64,000 nucleotides of DNA, taken from contig OY811974.1 of assembly GCA_963681505.1 (NCBI GenBank), positions 2,806,511 through 2,870,510 of the forward strand. The letters run 5' to 3'. The DNA comes from Eunapius fragilis (Eukaryota > Porifera > Demospongiae > Spongillida > Spongillidae). The translations under genes and the position numbers were made by a program. Under the pieces are notes generated by a model. The model was given only the letters and a program-made list of their open reading frames with translations, was not told the origin of the DNA and made no database searches. Position 1 is the stretch's first letter. Each line of letters opens with the position of its first letter. Shown here in pieces: positions 43,455-55,753 of the stretch.

Positions 43455-43517
43455 CTGCCTCTGATGCACTTTGAGGTCTGTTAGCTTTTGTTTCAGCTCT
43501 TGTACCTCGTGCATACA
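43455..43517 (-). CDS. Coiled-coil exon D5, 63 nt
   Basis: Acceptor TTACAG, exon CMHEVQELKQKLTDLKVHQR plus Q, donor GTAAGT (consensus). Phase 0, three heptads. Highest-coordinate exon found; an RT-family fragment lies just upstream of it. Confidence 0.7.
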
Positions 43518-43569
43518 CTGTAATGAATATATTTAATTATCAAGCCAGGCAGGACTGACAGCATATTAT

Positions 43570-43985
43570 ACTTTCACTACTTTGATGTATGGATACTGCT
43601 GAATGCAGAAAGCATGCAGCCAATGACACCAGGTGCCAGGAGTTGGGAAGGTTGTGTATCCCCTTAGCTGTGGAAACGTATGCAATTGGGGGAAGGAGGC
43701 TCAGAGTGTTTTTTCCCCGCTCGCTTCTCTGCTTTCCATCAGTCAGGCCACCCCCAAACCCAAAATGTTGAATGAAATCTATGGCCGCCTCAACATGTCC
43801 CTGGTGAGGTCTGTGGCAAGGGCCATCATGGGAAGGGAAGCTGTCCAAGGGTAGGTTAGTGGAACTGTAGGGTGATTAGATGTGTTTGTATGTAGAACTG
43901 TAGATTCATTAAAATAAATAGTATAGCTACATGAATAATGTGTCTGTATTATCTTGTAATACCTGTATTCATTAATAAAAATAGA
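43570..43985 (+). pseudogene. RT-family 3' fragment (copy 5)
   Basis: Plus strand CRKHAANDTRCQELGRLC to EIYGRLNMSLVRSVARAIMG, then the 3' UTR seen in copy 2. Identity to 13715-14050 is high. It is truncated at its 5' side, as in target-primed insertions. Confidence 0.7.
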
Positions 43986-44017
43986 ATCATAGCAATAAAA
44001 AAGAACCCATGTTCTAA

Positions 44018-44268
44018 TTATTTAATAATCTATGAGATACCTAAGTTCTCTACTACATCTTCTTACACCACTGGAATTTGGTCAATCCAAATTCCAGTGG
44101 TGTAATTCCAGTGGAGTAATTTGGTCAATCCAGCATGGAGTTACAGTAGACTGGATTTAACAAGTAATTCAATAATCTAAGAGATACCTAAGTTCTCTTC
44201 TACATCTTCTTACACCACTGAAATTTGGTCAATCCAGCATAGAGTTACAGTAGACTGGATTTAAAATT
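44018..44268. repeat. Tandem duplication with internal hairpin
   Basis: Two units carrying AATAATCTAWGAGATACC, CTACATCTTCTTACACCACT and GAGTTACAGTAGACTGGATT. In the first unit TTACACCACTGGAATTTGG pairs with an inverted AAATTCCAGTGGTGTAA. Confidence 0.8.
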
Positions 44269-44750
44269 ATGCATATCTGCCAATTGCACATGTCAATATC
44301 AACGTTCCTTCCTGCAAAATGTGTGCCTAGATTTTATGCATATTAATAGAGTGTTGCACCTATTTCACGATTCAAGGTGAAGTATTGGTTACTACTACTA
44401 GTCCTCATCGCTATCTTTTCCTTAATATCTATTTTAAACTGTCTTTTGAGGGAATTCAATACATCAAGTTCCTCCTCTTGTGTAGTTCAGCAGTTGGCTA
44501 TTCCTCTATGGTCTGGTTTATTGTGCTGAGCACCTTTGTACCTTTTGGGTATCAACCACCCATGTGGCATTCATTCTACATTATATCACATCTCCCCTTT
44601 TCTCAGTAACGATTTGGTGGCTTGATGATTAAAGTTCCAGTTCAAATCCTAGTCATCATAGGGCTCTGAATAGTGTTAGGCTTATTCCAGTCTTGATTGT
44701 TTTGGGTTCCGAGCTGTTTTCAGAGGTCTTTCCTGTGGGCTCATCATCAT
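44269..44750. other. Unassigned; weak Pol III-like motif
   Basis: CAGTTCAAATCCTAG near 44640 resembles a B box, but no full tRNA or SINE structure is visible. Confidence 0.2.
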
Positions 44751-45000
44751 TTAGTATCTCCTCAGTATTCCTATCATCATCATCTTCTCTTTTTCTAGTT
44801 CTCTTGGTATTGGTTTTAAATGTGACCAGTTCCTCCTCACTTGACCAGATGGGATGTCCGCATAGTAGGACCACGGGGTATTAGCTTGGCCTCTAATTTG
44901 TCCCTTAACCATCTTGTCTCCTGTTGTGACCCATACATCTTCCTCATCCTCCAATGTACTTTGCAGATGCATTCTGTGTCAACAGTCATAACCGCTTGCC
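44751..45000 (-). pseudogene. Ty3/gypsy integrase C-terminal fragment
   Basis: The minus strand reads VWVTTGDKMVKGQIRGQANT, then YYADIPSGQVRRNWSHLKPI. This is the pattern of the integrase tail of animal gypsy elements (aromatic strand, PRSY-like turn, SGQVRRN.SHL). Its sequence differs from the Gmr1-like tail at 2700-3000, so it is another lineage. No LTR nearby. Confidence 0.5.
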
Positions 45001-47044
45001 TGTTTCCTCTTGAACTCTCTTTCCTTTTTTGCAAAATGACAGTAGAAAGGGCCACTTTGGGATAAGTTGTGTATCTGTCACAGGCACAGCAGCCACCATG
45101 TAGTATTTGACAGATGACGAATGATATCTCTCTTTACAACACAAGGAAAAATATCAAGACGAATCATGTGATCATTTTATTATTATTACTAATGTCTACA
45201 TTATGTCACAGGTGACTTTCATGATAATAAATAGTTCTGTCAACTTATTAATGAGCATCATCTAGCTGGAAGAACCATCTCTGCAAAATTCACCTTGCAG
45301 GGTCTCTATGTGTATAACAGTTGAAAGGATCAAGATGCCCACATCATTAAATGCAAATGAGCCACATACTGGAAACACAGAAGAAACAGAAAAGACAGAA
45401 ATCACTGAAAACACTGCTGTCAATGGAAATGCTGAATACTCTGAAAACACTGCAGAGACATGAAGAACTGAAAACAATCAACATATCCTCTCTAAGCGAC
45501 TGAGTACGGATAAAGAAAATTAAGGATACAAGTCACAACTGATACAAGTAACTAAAGTCACTGAAAACACTGCAAAACTCAAGTCACTGGAAACACTGAC
45601 TGACACACCTGAAATGGATTAAATCATCCATATAGATCTAAGCGAAATGAAAATATTGTCTCCTTAACTTGAGGCTCGTAGCTGATGCCAATACTATTAG
45701 GGATGATATTAAGTATCTCCACGCATTCCAGATTCATAGCTCATGCAAAGGTTCAATGACTAAATTTACTGAAAGATTGCAAGCAAAGGTATACGTAGTA
45801 ACATACAAATGGTAGAAAAGTGTGCAATGCTAATAAGTTTTAGTAATCTCCTGAGCACAATGTACAGTTGTAACATCAGGGAAATATTTAGTGGTCTGGT
45901 TAAAGAAGAGTTTCCGTATAAAATGAGTTCACAGTATAAATTTTCAACCAGCCATGCATGCAGGTGAAATGGCGTCTTGAAAGTAAACATGCTCCATAAT
46001 AATATTTTTATCTCACGACTCATATCAAGAAATTATCACGTTAGATTTATACTCGTTACCAAGCTGCTGAATAGGGAGAAATGAACTAAATACTATGGTA
46101 CATGTAAGTTGGTTGTAGAATAAAACTCTAGTAACGGCGTTTCCATAAGATATGGGATCCAAAGGTTATTATCCTATTTTCAAAATCTTTAGAACCTTCC
46201 CCTGGCTTCCTCAGATGTTTTGCATTACCACTATCTATATACCAAGAACATTGTGGAACAGTATGATGACAGCTTGTCATCATGTGCAAACTTGCCCCGG
46301 ACTGGAGCTGTGTACAATGGTTATACACACTTAACCTCACACAACACATGCCATGGTAGCCTCACCCCAGTTAATTGGCTAGAACATGGCCATAGACAAC
46401 TTTCAAAGTTTGGGCTTATTGGCCAAGGGGGTGGGTGTGAAAGGGAATTGCAAAAACTGAATATTAAATTCAGGAATATTTATAATTGATCCAACCATAC
46501 AAAATGAATGTATAGCAACAATCCACCAGTGCATGCTAATACAGTGATACAAATAAGTGCCGATATAAATAGTAAAATGAAGCTTACATGTAATGGAAAT
46601 ATTAATGCACTTCTAATTAACATTCTTCTGCAAATATGCATGCATGAGTATACGATTAAACTGACTGATATACCATTGTTCTTAGTACCGGGCAAATTTA
46701 AGATTATAATATAGCAATTTATAGTGTATACACACAAATTGCAATGATGCGTGGATGCAAATAACACATGGCCATCATACAAATTAATCTCCAAACATAA
46801 TGCAACAGCTAGCATTACCATTCATTGGCTACACTTTGAATAATCACAGATCAGCCCAATTCATAATGCTCCTAAGCATGCTAATGCTGAGGGTTCAAAT
46901 CAAGCAATGGAAAGTTTGTCAATGCACTACCTTGCATCCTGATTAATTTTAGACATACATGTAGTATGTCTCTTTCTTACTCAACCCATTACTTCTACTG
47001 TTGTATCAATTTTTGTCCTTCCAGGCTTGCACATGTGTGCTTTC
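45001..47044. other. No supportable gene
   Basis: 45350-45600 is threonine/glutamate-rich low complexity (repeated GAAAACACTG). The rest shows nothing recognisable. Confidence 0.3.
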
Positions 47045-49215
47045 ACTGTCACTATTTAGTAACTTCAGTGACATTGATGCCTTCTGTACCCATTGGGGTA
47101 ATCAATGAGCTGGCATGCCATGATGGTATAGGCACACAGATAGATGGTAACTTCTGACCAAGGCAGTTATAAAACCTGATAATCTGCTGCTTTTCTGCAG
47201 TTGTAATATACTGGGCTGCATAAAACCCAGATATACTAGGTATGGGAGGAATTGCTGCAGAGCGATATGGGATTTTAAAGTCAGGCTTCACCAACAATAT
47301 AGTTAATTGTATTGCTATAACAGCAGAGTCTACAAGAGCAACAGCAAGCTATGACACCTTCTTTCCACCATTTCCCTTCACCAAATATGCATCCACTTGT
47401 TTTTGCTGATGGGAGAAGTGTGTATCACACACGTCCTTGCCACTCTGTGTCTCGTTGTGATAATAAGCTATTAACTTGAGCCCTGCAGCTGAGAACACAT
47501 GCAGCAGGAGCAGCTTGGTTAGTTGCGAGCTAGGTTTTTGGCATTATCACTTAGGATCTTGGTTTGCTTGCCAGCTATCACTTTGTACTATGATCTTGGA
47601 AATGTGGGGAAATCGCTGTTTCACTGCTTGAAGGGCTGCTTCCAAGCATGATAACACAACATTGTCATCTGCCTTCTGTTCTCATTGAACACAGTCATGA
47701 AGAGTAACTTCTTCTGCATTTAATCCTACGATGCTATCTTCGTCCTCTTCCTCATCATCTTCCTCATCATTCAACTCTTCAAATCTCTCATACTTTTCAA
47801 CATCCTCATCAAAACAAACTTTCTCCACACCATCTTCCTCACCATTCTCTTTATCATCCTCCTTCGCACCATTATTCTCCTCAACATCTACTACACCTTC
47901 CTACACACCCTCCTCCTCATCATGATCCTGCTCACCCTCCCATACACCTTCCTCCACACCCTTCTCACTATGATCCTCCTCACTCTCCCACACTTCTTCC
48001 TCCACACCCTCCCACACACATCCCTCTACATCATCCTCCCCACTATCTTCCCATTGTCATCCATAATGTCTTCCTCACCATCATCTAGCACATTTCCCTT
48101 GTTCATCATCTCCACCTGCTGTCATAATCGTACTCTGTTGTGAAGTCAATCTCCACATTGTGTTCCTCAATGGACTCAGTGCTCCTGTCATCCTGCCAGG
48201 TGTCTGGCTTCACATACACTCCAGCTCCCCACCACAGCATACCCTTCTTACCATAATATGAGTCGCCTCCCTCATGAATCATGAAACCTTTGGCTAGAAA
48301 CATCTGTTTGAAATCAACGCTGTGCTGGAGTCCATTTCTGCCAACAGTAAGAAGCACATCTGCAATCTCTGCCTGTCTGGTGGGGTCCTCATCAAGACTG
48401 GCTACAGCCACATGCCTTAGCCTATCAAAGAAGAGGAAGGGACTTCTGCAGGCAGTGCACCGCAGATGGCCACCAGACGTTGGATTTGACAAGGTCCAAT
48501 GCAAACAGTGTTGAATGTGAAGTGGCACAATCATCCTCACTCTGCTCTACCACAGTTCCTCTTGCCTGTGCACAGTGAATAAGTTGGTCTTATACCTTTT
48601 TATGAATGCCTGTTGTTGAGCTGGCTCATCAAACACATCTGGTTCTGAAACCAATCTCTCAAGTGCATCATACACAGCAAACTGCTGGGCATCATGTTCG
48701 TGAGGCTGGAGGAAGAGGTCCTGGTGTCATCTGATGCCTTTACACACAACTTTGCATGCACAGCATAGCCATAACTAATGATGCTGTGTACATTGGTGCG
48801 GAGCCCACATAGAAGGCATGGTCAATATCAGCCAGTTGTGCAAGAACATTGATTACTTTGTCAAAGTTATCAGTTTGAAAATTGACCTTTATATAGTCAA
48901 CCCCTGCACGAGCCCTTTGCAGCTTTTTTCTCCACCAGTGATGTGCTTTGCTATATAGTAAAATAGTGTCCTTCCAATTGGCCACTTTCCAGGTATCTTA
49001 TCACTCTGCATTTAAACATACCCCTTGTACATGGTAGCAACATCCTGTATCAATACTAGGGACCTTATTGCATTAAAATTCATCAACTCATTCCACTTGG
49101 GATCCCTATTAGGAGCTCGTTTTTTGGCTTCCCATGCAAGAAGTAATGTTGTCATCACATTAGATGAACTCACACAGCAAAGGTGACTGAGTCTCTTGGC
49201 ACACAAGATTGAGTC
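47045..49215 (-). pseudogene. Decayed transposase-like gene, probable RNase H fold
   Basis: Minus strand from 49206: WEAKKRAPNRDPKWNELMNF, then HHWWRKKLQRARAGVDYIKV (48900), CTACRSPFLFFDRLRHVAVA and GKKGMLWWGAGVYVKPDTW (48480-48200). An acidic tract follows (47735-48080), then LKLIAYYHNETQSGKDVCDT with HFSHQQKQVDAYLVKGNGGK (47480-47380), and YRSAAIPPIPSISGFYAAQY. SDNAK upstream of NETQSGKDVCD recalls aspartate-bearing motifs of RNase H-fold transposases (inference). I associate the KDVCDTHFSHQQ block with repeated proteins of sponges. Many frame breaks, no TIRs located. Confidence 0.5.
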
Positions 49216-52200
49216 TCACAATACTCTTGCAGTCTCACACCATGTGTGAGATAAAGCCTCAGCTGTCAACTTTGGCTTGAAATAGCAAATGCAGTGCATA
49301 GATATTGCTGAAATGCAACATATGCTTGGGGCACATCTGCTAGAAGCTTCCTTGCATCCATGGATATATACCTTCTCTCACACTTTAGCACATCCCGGGA
49401 TGGTTGTGGGTATAGTGGAGAGGATGTCTAATGGGATGCTGACAAATGGTACATGTTCTTATGGCTGCCACAGCTGCCTATATGCTGAATGACATCTTCA
49501 TACATGTATCTGCGTCACATTTTAACCTCAGATTAGGGAGAAGCAATTCCATGCATTGATCCCTTTCAAAAACACATTCTCAATGTGTTACATACTGCCA
49601 GCGTCGATTTCATTTTGCACACTGTACTTAGCGATGTATGGGAGTCACCACACGCTACGTTCGTGCTCATCATCACAACTCATCAACTCGATAACCTTTA
49701 GAATGTGTGCCTGTGATGCATAGTTGATGCTGTTACCATCATCCTCAACTACAACCGGTGTTGTTTCAACAGGTGTTCTGCATCAGGATCGATTTGAGCA
49801 GACCTTGTAAAATATAACCAATGTCAGCCATACACCTATCCAACACTGGCTTCTTATGTGTTGCTGAACATGCGAGAGACATGGCGCCACTTTATTATTA
49901 GTCTGGTATGAGAACAAATAAATCTGGGTACCACATTATAAAAATTCACAGTATTTGGTGGGATAACCAGACGGATTTTTGAGTTTACATGCATATCTTT
50001 CATGGTCGTTATTTTGTATTTGTAAAAGCCTAACGATACAACCTGTCTTGTTTAAATTTACCTCGGAAAAAAGTGTACTGAGCAACTCTTGACCACCAAA
50101 AACAGGCAAACCGCTTGACTTCAAATTAATACAGATATGTCTCCAAACAACATGTCACATTAAAATTCACACTACACATTTCAGAAAGTGCTGGATATAT
50201 TTTCCATTGCAAATAGCCTTTTCCTACTAAATTTCCAATATGATGTTCGAATAAAAAACATTTGAATTTCACGGATGCAGTGTTAAATGAATATTGATGA
50301 TCGGCCGTATATGTTCTATTATGGCCAAGAACTAAAACCGCTCAATGAAATTGATTCAATCCTACATTGTATCTCAAACTGACTTCATCTCGTGAAGGAC
50401 ACCATTTGTTGCAAGCCCCTCATGTGTTCCATAGTAATCTGATTTAGGCCACTCACACATTCCAGGATCACAATCTGTTTCAGGTCCTGCATGTATTCCA
50501 GGATCATAACCTGTTTCAGGTACTAATACAGACCCCCAAGCCATCTGTTGCACATACAAATAACTACAAGCTTTTGTGTAGTGAAGAAACATTACAACTA
50601 GCTTATTTTACGTCTTCAGTGATTCATAAAATACTGCTTGCAAGACTGTAGAAAGAGCATTCAAAGAAAATGACAATGAAATGGTTGAATTCTCCCTGAA
50701 ATTCAGGCTTTATGTTGTGCCATTATGTATTGAACAGGCATGGGGATATTTTCAAGTTCATTCAAATTGGTCATTCTTAGCACTCAACAATTGTAAGCAT
50801 TCAGGTTTACTGTCATATGAAGTGAAGCGCACATCTTAATTGTATTTACTGTAGACGTATCCATGCTTCCATCGTGAAATGAAATCAAGCTCACTCACTA
50901 AAGAGTATTCATTGTGATACATTCAATCAATCCCTTGTGAACAAGAATATCCTCAACAAAGTTCATTCATTGCTTCAGTTGTATATCACCATTCTTGTAA
51001 CTTTGACAGCAACTGCTGAGATAATGCTTTCAGTCTTATACGGCATATGAAAACGTACATGAGACCTACCATGGCGCAAGAGAGTTTGAACAACACTATG
51101 CTTTTGCATTCATAAAACAAGCAGAATACTTCAACATTGTTCAACAGCAAATTATAGAATGTTTTATTTCTTGGATCAATCAGTGGCACCAATAAGTAAT
51201 GCAGCATTGCAATGTTAGGTTTTTAATATGTTTCGCTGCACTGATGTATCGTAATTAATCATTTATATGTACATTGAACCATAGATACTCTCTGAACTAT
51301 CTATGATTGAACTGGTTGCCTATGATTGGCAGTTTAAAATATTGCTGATAGTATTTATGAAGTCAGTCTCTCCAATCTTTAATACTTCCAACGCTCTGTG
51401 TGCTACAACGCAGTGGCACCCCAGTAGGCTAGAGCAGGTACACAGTACAGTCCAGGCTAGGTGTTTGTGCGGTACATTTAACTGCCAGTGCAGGTGTGGC
51501 TCGCATACTTTCAATGGTGATTAATACAGTGCCTCGTTGCACTTCTGTGTCAAGGGAACAATATTAATTATCTAATGCAGTCACAGGCATCTGAGCAATG
51601 TGAGCAAGTTCCCGAAGCGTTTCCGTGGAACCGTTCCAGCACACAGCAAGGAAAAGTTCTGTTAGTGGTAGTGTGAACACAGTATTATACTCTGGGATAA
51701 TTATATTTGTTGAACTTTCGTATTAAGTGTACGCACAACATTAGACAACATTCAATTATTGGACATGGTGGCAGTGGTGTCAAAATGGCATACAGCCATT
51801 GAGTATCCCCACAGCCGTTTGACTGCCGAAAGCATGATAAATGGCCTGGACATTTCAAGCAGTATACAGTGTGGCATCTGGTCTTTCAGCAGGGGATGAG
51901 GAGAAGCAAGTTAACACTGTTATATTGCTTGGGTGGGGAGACAGGAGTGGTATTTGCAGTGTCGATGCAACCGAGCCGACAAAAGAATTATGCGGAAGCA
52001 GTCGATACATTCGTAAAGGTTCCATGGGTTTAAAAGAATCATATTTTTGATCATGTATGGTTTAATAGTAGGGACCAAGGGTAAGTCAGCTGAACAGTAT
52101 CTTTTAGTACTACACGCTCTGACGAAAAACTGTGGGTGTCTGGACAACTCCAAAGAAAATTAATTCGTGACAGAATAATAATAGAGGTATAAAACTGGGG

Positions 52201-52323
52201 GAGGGGGGGTTCTAAATGCGAGATAATTAAATTCATGAATTTCAAATGGTCTTTTGTTGCATATTTGCGTCGCATAGCTACATCTATCTGTTTATGTCCC
52301 GTGCCATTCCTTTACATTGAGTT
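49216..52323. other. No recognisable gene
   Basis: 3.1 kb, AT-rich. A short internal repeat near 50440-50520 (CCAGGATCAYAAYCTGTTTC) is the only structure noted. Confidence 0.35.
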
Positions 52324-53210
52324 CTGAGTGGGGGGAAAGTGTGGTCGAGTTAAAACCATAGCTGGGCTGAAAGTAACCCTTCCATTCTGTTTGGATTTGC
52401 ATTCTGCTCACACAGATGTAAGAACCACTACAACATTTTTTATTTCATCTGCATGTGACACCCCTTTCAAATATAACACACACAGACATACACTAACCTC
52501 ACATGCTCGTGTCTCACTACATGGTCAGGACTATCTCAGAATCTCCACTCCATGTCTCATATCCCCTCCCTACATGCCCATGTCTCCTAGTCTCCATTGC
52601 ACAATAGTGGACCCAAGGGGACAGGGAGGGCAGGGGGGGGGGGTGGGTGGGGGGTGGGGAGCAAAGTGAGATAAGACCATGTACATGCAAAGTGGAGGCT
52701 ATTAGACAGAACCATGTAATGAAAAGCATGAGACATGGGCGTGAAATGGAGGTTATGAGACATGAGCATGTAGTGAAGTCATAACATGTAGTGGAGCCTA
52801 TGGAGCACAGCATGCATGGTCTGTGTGTGGAAAGTGTGACATGCAGTTTAAAAAAAGCACTCAAATATAAGCGTGTGTTTTTGTGTACGTGTATGTGTGC
52901 GTAATTCTGTGTGCTATATCTACAAAAGCAATATGGTAAAGTGGTGTTCTGTTGAATTTGAATCTATTACCATTCTCAGGGTGTTTGCTGTATAACTTTA
53001 CAGTGGCCCAAGCCAACCACATCTGTTCTGATAGAATAGCAATAATATTCGCAGTCACTAGTACAAGTACCTGTACATGAAAGTCTCCATTATAGAGAAC
53101 TAAATTTTAAAAACTACGGAGTAGTCTAGTCTTGCCTGCACATCCAAAATACAAATTGCTGCATACAACTGTACCATGTCATGGTACCATTTAAGGATGT
53201 GGGTATGTAC

Positions 53211-53268
<58 letters not shown>

Positions 53269-53631
53269 ACTTTCGTAAATCAAGCACTGCCAACAAACAA
53301 AAGGGGGGAAATGTAGTGGAGGCTATGGGACAATACCAAGTGAAAGGCATGAAACAAGGCGTGTAGCGGAGGTTATATGAGATACATGTACGAGCATGTA
53401 ATGGAGGTTATGAGACAAAATCATGTAGTGCAGGCATGAGATAGTAGCACGAACATGCATTGTTCGTGTGTGTGCTTGCGTGTTGGTGTGTGTGTGTGAA
53501 GGTGCGACATGCAGTTTTAAAAAACGCTGAAATATAAAGCGGTGGTTAATACATGTGTGTGCATGTGCGGAACAAAAAGGGTTGTTTTTCAGCTAAGATG
53601 TGACTTTAACTCGACCACGCCCCACAGAGCT
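52324..53631. mobile_element. TIR element with satellite-like interior
   Basis: GTGGTCGAGTTAAAACCATA near 52351 and its inverted counterpart TGACTTTAACTCGACCACG near 53607 form diverged TIRs of about 50 bp. The interior has scattered units of CATGTAGTGGAGGTTATGAG (52680-52800, 53310-53440), a G-rich tract and a CA microsatellite. No transposase; no clear target duplication. Confidence 0.5.
53212..53271. repeat. (CA)n microsatellite
   Basis: Uninterrupted CA/AC repeats with one ACTCAC near the end. Confidence 0.95.
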
Positions 53632-54493
53632 TGAGCAAGGGCATGGCCACATGAGCGTGCAGTACAAGCATGTAGCAGTGGAAATGGGAAGGGGGAGGGC
53701 ACAAGGTGTGGGAGGGCCGCGCCCGTGTGTGCGTACGAGTGAGTGAGTGCGTGCGAGAAAGTGCGCGCGAGGGGGGTGCTCAGAAATTCCTACATGCATA
53801 CAATACGGCCTACCCTTCACTTGAGAATGGACGTATTTAATGTGCACACAGTACAGTCCACGGATATCTTACCTGCATAACCATCGTGGCCTGAAGATTT
53901 GGGGTAACATCCGCCATAGAAATTAGATATATAGGCCTAGAGTGATCAGGGGCAGATACAGTAAGGGGGTGTTGCACATGAATAATCAGTGGGGGGGGGG
54001 GGGGGGGGGGGGGGGGGGTAGGGGTGTGTGCGCCCGAAAGCTTTTGGGGGTCCCGCACTTGGCGACACACTGACAAACTACCTATCAATACTGAAGCATT
54101 AAACTGGGTGGGGGGTAGGGTGGGGGGAGTAAATGGCGTCGAATAATGTTGGGGGGTTCGGCGTGGGTCTCAATGCAACTCGTATCCTAAATTCATGACC
54201 TATTGGAGTGGAATGTAGAAACCTGTCGAGAGAGGCATTTCACATTTGATTGAACTAATGAAACAGTAAAATGTACATTTACTACAACATATCATTATAT
54301 CATTTACTGACAAAATACAAGATTGAAACATTTTCGAATAGATCGAATAGTATGTCCTACCAGAACTTGATCTGGAGGTAAGACTAGTCTGTCGGTCAAG
54401 CCAAGGCATGTCTGTAACGGAACTGACGAACCCGATCTGGTCGCGAATTTTCTGTCAAAAGAAAAAACTTTGAGTGTATCTTATTGCGCGTTA
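53632..54493. other. Unassigned; poly-G tract
   Basis: A G run of about 28 at 53991-54018; nothing else recognised. Confidence 0.35.
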
Positions 54494-54790
54494 CAGGGAT
54501 GGATTACCACACAAAACAACTGCCGCTGCATTGCAGGGTTTGTGGAAAGAGGCTAATGAAAATTGGGCAAAAGAAGAGTGCAAAGAATTCGCTGATGATC
54601 TGTTAACAGCTTCTGCAATCAACACCTCCACTGAGATTATTCTCACTACACCCAGAACGCTGTACTGCCACCTTTCAATGAAGAGAATCATCTGTCCCAG
54701 GGCAGAAAAAGTGCACCATAAGTGTACACTGACACCAGTTGAATGGGAGGTAGATAGAAATGAAGGGTGTATAAGGTACACAAGTAAATA
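54494..54790 (+). pseudogene. RAG1-like zinc-motif exon remnant
   Basis: After a CGTTACAG acceptor the plus strand reads MDYHTKQLPLHCRVCGKRLM in one frame. In the next frame come CKEFADDLLTASAINTSTEI and PRTLYCHL. LPLHCRVCG..L followed by C.EFA..LLTAF.I and a cysteine/histidine pair is a zinc-binding arrangement that I know from RAG1-like and Transib-associated N-terminal proteins of invertebrates. The frame changes at about 54590, and ends in a MITE at 54787. It is an inference without a search; other zinc-finger transposon proteins could share it. Confidence 0.35.
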
Positions 54791-54997
54791 ATAATGAAAA
54801 TGGAATAGTCCTTCCTATATTTAGCACACGAACAATTAACATACTATATCCTACATGTGGAAATGTGCTAAATATATAGGACTATTCCATTCCCCCTTAT
54901 TATAAGACCCTTGTTTCCTTCCTTTTTACACTACCATCGCCTTCAAATCCTATATGCCACCAACTTTCTCTTAGAGAATGTTACTTGTCTTAAAGTA
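54787..54997. mobile_element. Foldback MITE family A, partial copy
   Basis: GGAATAGTCCTTCCTATATT pairs with a downstream complement, followed by TTTTTACACTACCATCGCC, TATGCCACCAACTTTCTC and AGAGAATG. Confidence 0.75.
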
Positions 54998-55031
54998 AAA
55001 ATGGCGGCATCACGGAGACCCAAGAAGAAAC

Positions 55032-55326
55032 CAGCGGCGTAGACAACTTTTTAAAACTGGGTGGGGGGGGGGGGGGGGGGGGGGGGTGCCAAATTTTAAC
55101 CACTTGACCACTAATTAAATATTCATTGCTGAACGTGTCGCTATTATCTTGGCTCTCCCGGCAGTACAAGAACTCTTCTCAAGCTGTGCGGCAAAATCAC
55201 TCCACCATCTCCGGTGATGTTGTGCCATCTGAAGCTAGCACCAGTTATGCTGCATTAAATCCAAGCAAACCCACTGTCAACAATCCAACTGGCAACATCG
55301 AAACAGACATTTGCAGTGATAGCTGA
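55032..55326 (+). pseudogene. Possible 5' end of a hAT element
   Basis: CAGCGGCGTAGACAACTT at 55033 looks like a hAT TIR. It is followed by a poly-G run (55064-55086) and an open frame SLLSWLSRQYKNSSQAVRQN to a stop at 55326, similar in style to the disordered start of hAT transposases. No right TIR or BED finger was found. Confidence 0.3.
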
Positions 55327-55753
55327 TCGCGACAGCAGCTAGATTGAAATTTCCTGGATGCACCTTCGGCCAGTTAAAGTGTCACAGCTTGCTTAATCGA
55401 CAAGCCAGCTTTTCAACACCAGCGTCTTTTATTTTATACGCATCCTCACCAGCCAAAATTGGCTCTTATCCTATGAGAAAAGCAACGCTCTTTCCTTTCA
55501 GCTAGGTATATCAATCACTGTGCAAATAGTTTGTTATACGATACTGTATACTTTGGACTATACTTGAAATATACGCCGGATCAGTACGTTTGATATATAC
55601 AGCGTTGTATATTTCACGAATACACAACCTCACTTGCGTCACAGTTCAAGTTACATAGGCAGCCATTAAAATGTATACTGAACGACCATGTAATAACACG
55701 TTGTGCGCGTATTACACTTGCAAATTTATTGGCCACAGCTAAAATGCTCCTAG
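55327..55753. other. No recognisable feature
   Basis: AT-rich sequence left of the palindrome. Confidence 0.3.

Noticed and set aside
44620-44675. tRNA-derived SINE head
   Set aside because: Only one B-box-like motif, and no second copy in the window.
47731-47925. Serine-rich 64-aa plus-strand frame
   Set aside because: Shadow of the acidic tract of the minus-strand transposase-like remnant (CTC/ATC repeats).
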